64,000 nt of DNA from SB11 sp965249955. GTDB taxonomy: Bacteria > Bacteroidota > Bacteroidia > UBA8524. A program made the position numbers and the translations under genes. The DNA is taken from assembly GCA_965249955.1 (NCBI GenBank), contig OZ252261.1, positions 1,798,001 through 1,862,000 of the forward strand, read 5' to 3'. Positions within the stretch are counted from its first letter, which is position 1. Each line of letters opens with the position of its first letter. Under the pieces are notes generated by a model that did not search any database, had not been told where the DNA came from, and saw only the letters and a program-made list of their open reading frames with translations. This document shows, piece by piece, positions 54,858 to 62,511 of this stretch.

Positions 54858-55925
54858 ATGAATACCTACACAAAACAACAATTAGAAAATTTTTGTCATT
54901 CGGTTTTTATCAAAATGGGATGTAGCGAAGCCGATGCTACACTTGCCACAAATGTTTTGGTAAAGGCGGATATACGCGGAATAGATTCGCACGGTGTAGC
55001 TCGCCTTTCTGGCTATGTTCGCCTTTGGGAAGCAGGACGAATTAATCCCAAACCCAATATAAGAATTGTACACCAAACCCCATCCACCGCAACGGTAGAT
55101 GGCGATGAAGGTTTAGGCTTGGTGGTTGCCCCAAAAGCTATGGAAATAGCTATGGAGAAAGCCCACAACGTAGGCAGCGGATGGGTAGCCATAAAAAACT
55201 CAAACCACTTTGGTATTGCAGCCTACCATGCTCTTATGGCTACTGAACAAAATATGGTGGGCATTAGCATGACCAATGCCAGTCCGTTAGTAGCACCAAC
55301 CAACAGCACCGAGCGTTTACTCGGCACCAACCCCATGTGTTTTGCTATGCCTGCGGGAAAATACACTCCTGTGGTGAGTGATTTAGCCACATCAGCAGCG
55401 GCAAACGGAAAACTGGAAATAGCCCAACGACTAAGCAAAAGCATCCCCGAAGGCTGGGTGCAAACCAAAGACGGACACCCTAGTACAGACCCTGCCGAAC
55501 TGAAAAAGGGCGGCGCGTTGCTACCCCTTGGCAGTATGGAAGAGGCGGGACACAAAGGTTATGCGCTGGCGGCTGTGGTAGATATTTTTTCGGCGGTATT
55601 GTCAGGTGCAAACTATGGCCCTTGGGTGCCTCCATTTGTTAGTTTTTTACCCCTAGCACCCGATATGCCGGGGCAAGGTATAGGCCACTTTGTAGGTGCC
55701 ATGCGGGTAGATGGCTTTCGCCCGATGGACGAATACAATAAGAATATTGAAAATTGGATAGAACGCTTTAAATCATCACCTGCCATTGATGATAAAAAAG
55801 TTTTAATACCCGGCGAACCTGAAATTTTTGAGCAAGAGAACCGCCTGCAAAACGGCATACCCCTTACCGATGCAGTAGCTAAAGACTTGGAAGAACTGGG
55901 TGTTAAATTGGGTGTTAAGTTTTAA
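54858..55925 (+). CDS. Ldh2-family malate/lactate/ureidoglycolate-type dehydrogenase
   Basis: NAD(P)-dependent oxidoreductase of the malate/L-lactate dehydrogenase type 2 family, 355 aa. Motifs seen: DIRGIDSHGVARLSGYV (with conserved His), AIKNSNHFGIAAYHALMA, SMTNASPLVAPTNSTERLLG, GTNPMCFAMPA and GSMEEAGHKGYALAAVVDI. Specificity among malate, lactate and ureidoglycolate cannot be told from this. It lies downstream of the LutA-like gene on the same strand. Confidence 0.92.
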   Translation: MNTYTKQQLENFCHSVFIKMGCSEADATLATNVLVKADIRGIDSHGVARLSGYVRLWEAGRINPKPNIRIVHQTPSTATVDGDEGLGLVVAPKAMEIAMEKAHNVGSGWVAIKNSNHFGIAAYHALMATEQNMVGISMTNASPLVAPTNSTERLLGTNPMCFAMPAGKYTPVVSDLATSAAANGKLEIAQRLSKSIPEGWVQTKDGHPSTDPAELKKGGALLPLGSMEEAGHKGYALAAVVDIFSAVLSGANYGPWVPPFVSFLPLAPDMPGQGIGHFVGAMRVDGFRPMDEYNKNIENWIERFKSSPAIDDKKVLIPGEPEIFEQENRLQNGIPLTDAVAKDLEELGVKLGVKF

Positions 55926-55943
55926 TCGCCATCTCTTCCTGCC

Positions 55944-56089
55944 CTTTGACTTCGCTCAGGATGACTACTGCCAAGCTTGTTCGAGCAATCTCACCATGAC
56001 TGCGCGCTAGTCACCCTGAATTTATTTCAGGGTCTCGTTGCCCAATAACCGTTAACACAGAGCGAGATGCCGACCTCCGTCGGCATGAC
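55944..56089. repeat. Cluster of REP-like palindromic intergenic repeats
   Basis: Three parts: TTTGACTTCGCTCAGGATGAC (55945-55965), which recurs near 59076 and inverted at 59190; CCCTGAA-TTTAT-TTCAGGG (56014-56032); and ATGCCGAC-CTCC-GTCGGCAT (56067-56086). Such short palindromes are scattered in intergenic DNA of many Bacteroidota. No transposase is near. Confidence 0.7.
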
Positions 56090-56350
56090 GAACGTCGTTA
56101 CTATCTTCCCCAGTAGGGTGAAATACTGAATATATTTGGATAACACAGCAGGTTAAAACCTACCGCTATTAATACCCCATCGGAAGTGCCGTTAGGTATG
56201 AATAGCATTGGTTTTCAAACCGATGATACCCTTTAGTATTTTTAGTGTTACGGCATAAAAGGCATATACCACAGGGGTTATAGCGTTTTTTTCTTGTTAC
56301 GATTTACCAAAGGATTAAGAACAAGTGATAATCTGGAACACGACCCTTCA
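56090..56350. other. Intergenic stretch with structured element
   Basis: About 260 bp without a gene. The part at 56150-56245 has CCATCGGAAGTGCCGTTAGG and, further on, ATCGG-like and CCGAT-like arms, resembling dispersed non-coding repeats of Bacteroidota. No promoter was recognised. Confidence 0.35.
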
Positions 56351-56740
56351 CTAAAGCTCTCCGTTATTTTGAAGCACCTTTAAAAACATAGTTAAAATTA
56401 ACAAAACAAATGCAATTAATGGGAAAAGAATTGCGCCTAGATTGCTTTTCTTTTTTGAATCATTCCTTTTTAAAATTTTTTTATATCGACTTTTATAAAA
56501 AAGGAGAAAGTATGATTGAATAAAAAAATAAAGAAGTAAAAATAGCGATAAATATTTGAAATATTCCATATTTAATACTCCTTTTGGAATAAGTAAAATG
56601 GTCAAAAAGAACAAAACAAAATAGTATGTTATGAAGATCAATAGGATAATCATCATTGCGCTAAATGAGGCAATATCAGCATTTCCTACCCGTTCTTGAA
56701 AGTAATAATACTTGCTATATAAATAATCTAAAAAATTCAC
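56351..56740 (-). CDS. Small membrane protein, unknown
   Basis: Protein of 129 aa with three hydrophobic segments (ASFSAMMIILLIFITYYFVL, EYFKYLSLFLLLYFFIQ and FPLIAFVLLILTMFLKVL) and a basic loop with YKSRYKKILKRNDSKKK. No family recognised. The AT-rich, Ile/Phe-heavy composition differs from its neighbours, which may reflect recent acquisition. It is 42 bp from the phosphopantetheinyl transferase stop on the same strand, so it may be cotranscribed. Confidence 0.6.
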   Translation of the reverse strand: MNFLDYLYSKYYYFQERVGNADIASFSAMMIILLIFITYYFVLFFLTILLIPKGVLNMEYFKYLSLFLLLYFFIQSYFLLFYKSRYKKILKRNDSKKKSNLGAILFPLIAFVLLILTMFLKVLQNNGEL

Positions 56741-56782
56741 TCTACTTAATGTTTATCACTAATTATCTTAATTAGTGATTTA

Positions 56783-57412
56783 TCAATACACCCAACACAA
56801 GCGGTATTGTTCGTCTACAATTTCAGTATGTATGGTTAGGTTATATTCTTTCTCTTTTAGCAATACCGCCTCAAACTCGGTGGCGTTTTCAGCAATAGGA
56901 AAAAGTATTTGCATATTTTTTCTAAAATCCACCTGCCCATCGCCAAACCATTTAAAAATAGCTTCTTTGGCACTCCATATCAAATACATGGTGTGCAGGT
57001 CGTTTTCGCCTGCTAAGTGTTGCCACTCGTACTCGTTTATAAACTTGCGCGCTATTTTTTTTATCCGTTCGTTTATCGCTTCAATATCAACCCCCACACT
57101 GCCCGTTTTGCTCACCAATACCGCCGCAAAATCGGCAGAATGGCTCATGCTAAAATTATAGCCCAGTCCATCAATAAAAGGTCGACCGTTGGGTTGTTTC
57201 AGCACTTTTAGGCGTTTTTCTTCCGTTTTGTTTTTCAAAACCTCTTGCAGCAACACCCTACTAGATAGCCATTGCTGGTTGCGACTGGGAAACTTAAATT
57301 CTTCAAACGGAAACATCCAAAGCATCTCTTTCAGTTCCTCTACGCTTTCAGTAATTTTCCACACCGCCAATTCTGTATCGGCATTAGGGTATTTTTGCAA
57401 GATTATTGGCAC
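56783..57412 (-). CDS. 4'-phosphopantetheinyl transferase (Sfp-type)
   Basis: Transfers phosphopantetheine from CoA to carrier proteins, 209 aa. Family motifs: NGRPFIDGLGYNFSMSHSADF, VGVDIEAINERI (metal-binding Asp-Ile-Glu) and LIWSAKEAIFKWFGDG (catalytic Lys-Glu). The Sfp-like length and motif order suggest activation of fatty-acid or secondary-metabolite carrier proteins. It is divergent from the WD40 gene by 48 bp. Confidence 0.93.
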   Translation of the reverse strand: MPIILQKYPNADTELAVWKITESVEELKEMLWMFPFEEFKFPSRNQQWLSSRVLLQEVLKNKTEEKRLKVLKQPNGRPFIDGLGYNFSMSHSADFAAVLVSKTGSVGVDIEAINERIKKIARKFINEYEWQHLAGENDLHTMYLIWSAKEAIFKWFGDGQVDFRKNMQILFPIAENATEFEAVLLKEKEYNLTIHTEIVDEQYRLCWVY

Positions 57413-57460
57413 ACTTCAAAAATAGAATTGTTTTTTTTGAAAAACGCAGCCATTAACACC

Positions 57461-58369
57461 ATGCCCAAACTACACGCCCATAAACTGTTTACTTATACCG
57501 GTCACAAAGCCGCCTTGTATGGCTTGGGCAAAGGCTTTGCGCCCAATACGTTTGTAACCGGCGGTGCCGAAGGTTGGGTGGTAGAGTGGGATTTTGAACA
57601 TCCCGCCGATGGGCAATTGCTGGTAAAAGCCAATTCGCCTGTGTACTCGTTTTTAGTTTTGGGCGATGAAAAACGGTTGTTGTGCGGCACCAGTGCAGGC
57701 CACTTGCACGTGCTGGATATGCAACAACGCCAAGAAACCCGAAATATTGAAGCGCACCGCGCAGGTATTTTTGATTTGGCGGCACACGGAAATAAAATTT
57801 TAAGTGCAGGCGGCGAAGGCAGCCTAAAGGTGTGGGATAGGGAAACACTTACTCTGTTTGCCAATATACAGCACAGCAATAAAAAAGCGCGGGTAATAGC
57901 ATTTCATCCCACATTGCCACAAATGGCTGTTGGGTATAGCGATGCGACTATTAGGGTGTTTGATAGTGAAAATTTTGAGCTAGTGCAGCAAATACAAGGG
58001 CACAACAACACGGTAATGGCTTTGGCCTATTCGCCCAACGGCGAGTTTTTACTCAGTGGGGGATTGGATGCTGTGCTTAAAATTTGGGAAGTACACAAAG
58101 GCTTTGCCCCTGTGCAAACCATTAATGCGCATTGGCTGCATATAAACGCCATACAATACAGCCCCGCGGGACACTATTTTGCTACGGCAAGCATGGATAA
58201 AACCCTTAAAATATGGGATGCCGATACTTTTGAGCTGTTAAAGGTGCTGGATAAAGAAAAGTACGACGGGCACACATCATCAGTAAACAAAATTTTGTGG
58301 GTTGATGATAATAGGCTTATTTCGTGCAGTGATGACAAAACCGCCAAGCTATGGCAAATAGGCACATAG
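57461..58369 (+). CDS. WD40-repeat protein
   Basis: Cytoplasmic 302-aa protein of seven or so WD40 repeats (KLFTYTGHKAALYGLG, ILSAGGEGSLKVWDRE, VGYSDATIRVFDSE, LSGGLDAVLKIWEV, ATASMDKTLKIWDA, ISCSDDKTAKLWQI), a full single beta-propeller. ATG 57461 (MPKLHAHKLFTYTGHKA) is chosen; the frame upstream to 57272 overlaps the divergent transferase gene and reads as its shadow. Propellers of this kind are protein-interaction scaffolds; the partner is unknown. Confidence 0.9.
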   Translation: MPKLHAHKLFTYTGHKAALYGLGKGFAPNTFVTGGAEGWVVEWDFEHPADGQLLVKANSPVYSFLVLGDEKRLLCGTSAGHLHVLDMQQRQETRNIEAHRAGIFDLAAHGNKILSAGGEGSLKVWDRETLTLFANIQHSNKKARVIAFHPTLPQMAVGYSDATIRVFDSENFELVQQIQGHNNTVMALAYSPNGEFLLSGGLDAVLKIWEVHKGFAPVQTINAHWLHINAIQYSPAGHYFATASMDKTLKIWDADTFELLKVLDKEKYDGHTSSVNKILWVDDNRLISCSDDKTAKLWQIGT

Positions 58370-58418
58370 CTGCCGTGTTATCCAAGCCCAAACCATTTTA
58401 GAATAGAACACAAGAACA

Positions 58419-58955
58419 ATGATATTATCAGATAAAAAAATACTGGAGGAGATTGAAAAAGGTACTATTTTAATAGAACCATTTCGCAAAGATTGTTTGG
58501 GCAGCAATTCTTACGATGTGCATTTAGGCAAACATTTGGCCACCTACAAAAACCGTGTTTTAGATGCCAAAGAGCATAATAAAATAGATATTTTCGAAAT
58601 CCCTATGGAGGGTTTTGTGTTGCAACCCGGCACTTTATATTTGGGTGTAACTGAGGAGTATACCGAAACCCACAAGCATATCCCTTTTTTAGAAGGCAAA
58701 AGCAGTACAGGCCGTTTGGGTATAGATATACACGCCACGGCGGGCAAGGGTGATGTTGGTTTTTGTAATACGTGGACGCTGGAAATATCGGCATCGCAAC
58801 CTGTGCGCATTTATCGTGGTATGCCTATTGGCCAATTGATATATTTTGATGTAAACGGTGAAATTGAAACCAGCTACGACAATAAAAAATCGGCCAAGTA
58901 TAACAAACGCACCATGAAACCTGTAGAAAGCATGATGTGGAAGAATAAGTTTTAG
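58419..58955 (+). CDS. dcd: dCTP deaminase
   Basis: Converts dCTP to dUTP for thymidylate synthesis, 178 aa, trimeric jelly-roll of the dUTPase superfamily. Signatures: LIEPFRKDCLGSNSYDVHLG, PFLEGKSSTGRLGIDIHATAG (substrate loop with Ser and Arg) and FCNTWTLEIS with the catalytic Glu. It begins 49 bp after the WD40 gene on the same strand. Confidence 0.95.
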   Translation: MILSDKKILEEIEKGTILIEPFRKDCLGSNSYDVHLGKHLATYKNRVLDAKEHNKIDIFEIPMEGFVLQPGTLYLGVTEEYTETHKHIPFLEGKSSTGRLGIDIHATAGKGDVGFCNTWTLEISASQPVRIYRGMPIGQLIYFDVNGEIETSYDNKKSAKYNKRTMKPVESMMWKNKF

Positions 58956-59075
58956 GGTTTCTTTCGTCATTGCGGAGAAACCTCTTAGGTTAACACAACG
59001 TGAGTTCGCGTTAAAAATCATAAAATCAATACACTAACTTACACCACCCTCAGTCCCTCCTTACCTACACACAAT

Positions 59076-59098
59076 CCTTCGACTACGCTCAGGATGAC
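59076..59098 (+). repeat. REP-like repeat, direct arm
   Basis: CCTTCGACTACGCTCAGGATGAC without its last bases matches the element at 55945 and is the inverse of 59190-59214. Confidence 0.75.
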
Positions 59099-59189
59099 AA
59101 CGCAAGGAGGGAAGCCTCGCCTCTACCCATTGGTTTTTATAATATTTTGCCAAAAATATAACCCTGCATTGTCCCCTTGTGCGGCAGCA

Positions 59190-59214
59190 GTCATCCTGAG
59201 CGAAGTCGAAGGAT
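59190..59214 (-). repeat. REP-like repeat, inverted arm
   Basis: GTCATCCTGAGCGAAGTCGA and the following bases form the reverse complement of the arm at 59076-59098, about 90 bp away, so the pair could fold into a long hairpin. Confidence 0.75.
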
Positions 59215-59287
59215 AAGTGCGCAAGCAAAGGGGGAAGTATCGCATGGCCTGTCTACTTCCATCAAAATCCATTACTTTTGAGATTAA

Positions 59288-60808
59288 GTGCAAACACTAC
59301 CCTTTATACAAAAACACAGGGGCGGCATAGTTTTACTATTGCTACTACTACCCCTTTGCTTTGTAGCCGTGCGCCAAAACCACGATTGGGGCGACGATTT
59401 TGCACAATACATTAATCAAGCAAAATGTATTGTAGAGGGTAAAACCGCCGCACAAACAGGCTACATATACAATAGCAACTACCCCATGTTGGGGCCTGCC
59501 GCCTACCCCGCAGGATTTCCCCTATTGCTTAGTCCTGTGTATGCCCTTTTTGGCACTAGCATAGTGGCCTTTAATGTGTATATGTCGCTGTGGTTGGTGT
59601 TGGCAGGATTTATATGGTATATGGTTTTGCGCCGCTTTCATAACGAGCTAACGGCGGTGCTCATTAGCCTGCTTTGGTGTTGGCACCCTTGGATGCTCGA
59701 TTTCAAAAGCGAAATAATGGCCGATATTCCGTTTACTGCTCTAACGGGTTTGCTGATATTAATGCACCAACGCGGTTTTTTGCAGTACGACGAAGAGAAC
59801 AGAAAAAAATCGTTGTTGCGAGCAGTCGCAATGGGCTTGGTAACTGGCTTATTGCTCGCGGTTAAAATGCAGGGCTTGGCAGTTATTGCCGCCATATTTG
59901 CCGTAAGGGTTATTAATAATATTATCGACCTTCAACCTCCGTTTGAGCCTAAAAACAAACTGTATACAAACCCTGCAACGGTTCTTATTGTTGGTTTTCT
60001 TACCTGCTTTGTCATTATCAATTACTTTGTCGCAGGTATAACCTTTGACGATTTGTTTACCTATGGAGGCAACTTTGCAGGCGAATCGCTTTGGGTATCG
60101 GTACGAGAAAACCTTACTTATTATACTGCTTTAATTCAAGATTATTTTCAGCGAAGCAAACCTACTTGGCAGGTGTTTCCTCTACTTACACAAGCATTGG
60201 TTTTGGCCTTTTACGTTATAGGTTTGGTGCAACAACTGGCAAAAAATCGCCCCACTATACTGTGGGTATTTTTGGCCTATATGGCTTTGCTGTTGGCATA
60301 CCCTTATCGCGGTTCAGGCTTCCGATTTTTACTTCCCGTAGCACCTATATTGCTTCATTTTGCCGTAGTGGGTTTCAAAAGCATTCAGTGGAATTTCACT
60401 CTAAATAAAAAAATATGGGCGGTGGCTGGTTTTGTGTTGGTGATGTTGCAATTTTTGCCCGAGCAATATCAATCGATAAAAAATTCAAAAAACAATTTTG
60501 CAGGCCCTCAAGAACCTGAAAGTATAGAGGCTTTTACCTATATTCAAAACAATACGCCCGCCAATGCAGTGTTTATGTTTAAAAAGCCGCGTGCGCTTGC
60601 CCTGTATGCCCAGCGCAGTGCTTTTGCCGTTAACCCTGCCGATAGTGCCTTTGTAAAAGATATTGAACGTTTTTCTCCTAATTACATATTGATACATAAC
60701 GAGTTATCGCCTGAAAGCGAGAAACAGTATGTAGCCAACAATGCCCAATTGTGGCAACCCCAATGGCATAATAATAAGTTTACATTGTATACCAAAAACA
60801 CACGGTAG
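59288..60808 (+). CDS. GT39/ArnT-like membrane glycosyltransferase
   Basis: Polytopic membrane protein of 506 aa with about eleven hydrophobic segments, of the dolichyl/undecaprenyl-phosphate-mannosyl or arabinosyl transferase type. An acidic pair follows the first helix (RQNHDWGDDFAQYINQAKCIV), where these enzymes carry catalytic Asp/Glu, and a second-loop pattern LLWCWHPWMLDFKSEIMADI is seen. The start is GTG 59288, as no ATG lies before the first helix. The sugar donor and acceptor are unknown. Confidence 0.82.
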   Translation: MQTLPFIQKHRGGIVLLLLLLPLCFVAVRQNHDWGDDFAQYINQAKCIVEGKTAAQTGYIYNSNYPMLGPAAYPAGFPLLLSPVYALFGTSIVAFNVYMSLWLVLAGFIWYMVLRRFHNELTAVLISLLWCWHPWMLDFKSEIMADIPFTALTGLLILMHQRGFLQYDEENRKKSLLRAVAMGLVTGLLLAVKMQGLAVIAAIFAVRVINNIIDLQPPFEPKNKLYTNPATVLIVGFLTCFVIINYFVAGITFDDLFTYGGNFAGESLWVSVRENLTYYTALIQDYFQRSKPTWQVFPLLTQALVLAFYVIGLVQQLAKNRPTILWVFLAYMALLLAYPYRGSGFRFLLPVAPILLHFAVVGFKSIQWNFTLNKKIWAVAGFVLVMLQFLPEQYQSIKNSKNNFAGPQEPESIEAFTYIQNNTPANAVFMFKKPRALALYAQRSAFAVNPADSAFVKDIERFSPNYILIHNELSPESEKQYVANNAQLWQPQWHNNKFTLYTKNTR

Positions 60809-60851
60809 TGTTGGCTTTTTACTTAACTTTGCACCCGTTTTACGATAGCTG

Positions 60852-61889
60852 ATGTTTAAAACGAATTGGTGGAAATATTTGGGGGTGCTGCTGGTATTAT
60901 ATTCGATAATAGCAGGCTTGTACATACCCTTAGGGCCGGGCATAATGGAGGTTACCCCTTCAGAATTAAGGCAAGGTGAAAGCAACACGATACTTATCAC
61001 CGGAAAAAACACGCATTTTAAAGAGCAAGAAAAAAGCCTTAAGGTTTGGGTAAAACACGGCAAAGAAACTATTTGTCCTCAAAACCTGGTGGTTAGTGAT
61101 AATTATAACTTGGCTGCTGTTTTTGATGCTCCAACACTTGACCCAAAAACACCTTTACATCTTGTAGTAAATAACGATGTTGACGGTAATGTGGTATTTG
61201 ATAATGCCTTTTGGTTTAACGCTAAAGAAAATAGCGGACGCATTACCCAGTTTGGCGAATGCAATACTAAAGTAGAGCACAAAGAGGCTGCCTTAACCAG
61301 TTTTCCGTTCTTAAAAATACTGTTTCAAACTATACGCAACTTGTTTTACCATGTGCCTATGTGGTTTAGCATGATAGCTATACTTATTGGCGCAATGGTG
61401 TACAGTATAAAATACCTAAAAAGCGGCAAACGCGAACACGATATTGCTGCCTCACAGCTTACCGGTGTGGCTATGCTTTTGGGCACTATGGGCATACTTA
61501 CAGGTATGCTTTGGGCAAATTTTACGTGGGGGCAGGCTTGGCCAAACGACCCTAAACTTAACAGTGTGGCCATAGGTATGCTAATGTATTTGGCGTACTT
61601 TATACTTCGCGGAGCGATAGACGATGAGGAGAAAAAAGCCCGTATTTCTGCTGTATCCAATGTATTCTTTTTTCCCATATTTATTGTTTTGATTTTTGTG
61701 CTGCCACGCCTTACCGACTCGTTACATCCCGGAAACGGAGGTAACCCCGGCTTTAACAGTTACGATTTAGACAATACAATGCGCATGGTATTTTATCCTG
61801 CCGTTTTGGGATGGATTTTGGTAGCTTACTGGATAGCCAATTTAAGAATAAGGGTTAAAAAATTAGAAGCATTTGATGATGAAGATTAA
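60852..61889 (+). CDS. ccmC: CcmC/CcsA-type cytochrome c biogenesis membrane protein
   Basis: Heme-handling membrane protein of 345 aa of the CcmC/CcsA superfamily, needed to deliver heme for cytochrome c assembly outside the cytoplasm. The C-terminal two thirds has six helices and the tryptophan-rich motif WANFTWGQAWPNDPKLNSVA with flanking His residues (one in FYHVPMWFSMI and one in SLHPGNGG). The N-terminal part is unusual: helix 1 (residues 9-28) is followed by about 120 extracytoplasmic residues (EVTPSELRQGESNTILITGK, resembling an IPT/Ig-like sandwich) with two cysteines. Start of the ccm operon. Confidence 0.9.
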   Translation: MFKTNWWKYLGVLLVLYSIIAGLYIPLGPGIMEVTPSELRQGESNTILITGKNTHFKEQEKSLKVWVKHGKETICPQNLVVSDNYNLAAVFDAPTLDPKTPLHLVVNNDVDGNVVFDNAFWFNAKENSGRITQFGECNTKVEHKEAALTSFPFLKILFQTIRNLFYHVPMWFSMIAILIGAMVYSIKYLKSGKREHDIAASQLTGVAMLLGTMGILTGMLWANFTWGQAWPNDPKLNSVAIGMLMYLAYFILRGAIDDEEKKARISAVSNVFFFPIFIVLIFVLPRLTDSLHPGNGGNPGFNSYDLDNTMRMVFYPAVLGWILVAYWIANLRIRVKKLEAFDDED

Positions 61890-62094
61890 ACAACTTATTG
61901 CCTTTACTTTTAGTCTGCTACTAAGCAGTGTAGCATTTGGGCAAGACAACACCGACAATGTAGCCGGCGATGATAAAATAAATGTTGTAATAGGCGTATT
62001 AAGCGTAATTTTTACCTGTATAATTATCTACTTGGTGATAATTGACCGTAAAATTACCCGCCTTGAAAAACAACGTAAACAAGAAAAAGGTTAA
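61879..62094 (+). CDS. ccmD: CcmD-like small membrane protein
   Basis: Small protein (71 aa from ATG 61879) with an N-terminal signal-like segment (IKQLIAFTFSLLLSSVAFGQ) and one transmembrane helix (VVIGVLSVIFTCIIIYLVII), then a basic tail with RLEKQRKQEKG. This is the CcmD pattern and position, overlapping the end of ccmC by 11 bp. CcmD helps release heme-loaded CcmE. An ATG at 61876 is an equal alternative start. Confidence 0.85.
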   Translation: MKIKQLIAFTFSLLLSSVAFGQDNTDNVAGDDKINVVIGVLSVIFTCIIIYLVIIDRKITRLEKQRKQEKG

Positions 62095-62106
62095 AACCAT
62101 TAGGGC

Positions 62107-62502
62107 ATGAAAACATCATACATTATAGCAATAGTTTTGGTGGCTGCGTTGATAGCCATTATAGTATCTATGTACGGCAACTCTACCGAGTATGCTACAT
62201 TTAGCACTGCTGCCCAAAATCAAGGCAAAACCTACCATGTGGTAGGTCATCTCGACCGTACTAAACCACAGGTATATAACGAACTGAAAGACCCGAACTA
62301 CTTTGAGTTTTACCTTAAAGACAGCTTGGATAATGTAAACAAGGTGGTATACCGTCAACCCCGCCCGCAAGATTTTGAACGTAGTGAAAATGTAGTGGTA
62401 AAGGGCAAAATGAATGGTGAAACCTTTGAGGCAAAAGAGATATTGCTAAAATGCCCTAGCAAATACAATGAAACTGAAGTAGATATTACCGCCGCGAACT
62501 AA
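62107..62502 (+). CDS. ccmE: Heme chaperone CcmE, Cys variant
   Basis: Periplasmic heme chaperone of 131 aa anchored by an N-terminal helix (TSYIIAIVLVAALIAIIVSM), with an OB-fold domain (GKTYHVVGHLDR, YFEFYLKDSLDNVNKVVY, SENVVVKGKMNGETFEAKEI). The usual heme-binding His is replaced: LLKCPSKYNE gives a C116-x-x-x-Y120 motif in place of H-x-x-x-Y. This CxxxY form is known from archaeal and some bacterial CcmE proteins. Lies between ccmD and ccmF with 12-bp and 9-bp gaps. Confidence 0.93.
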   Translation: MKTSYIIAIVLVAALIAIIVSMYGNSTEYATFSTAAQNQGKTYHVVGHLDRTKPQVYNELKDPNYFEFYLKDSLDNVNKVVYRQPRPQDFERSENVVVKGKMNGETFEAKEILLKCPSKYNETEVDITAAN

Positions 62503-62511
62503 TAAAAATTA

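Larger units (their letters stand above)
58956..59287. other. Intergenic stretch with inverted repeat arms
   Basis: About 330 bp with no gene. It contains the two arms of a REP-like repeat (see the next two entries) and a TTTCGTCATTGCGGAGAAAC motif at its start. A polymerase-stopping T-run is not seen. Confidence 0.5.

Noticed and set aside
57272..57460. Upstream extension of the WD40 protein frame
   Set aside because: It is antisense to the phosphopantetheinyl transferase N-terminus, and the WD40 pattern starts only after ATG 57461.
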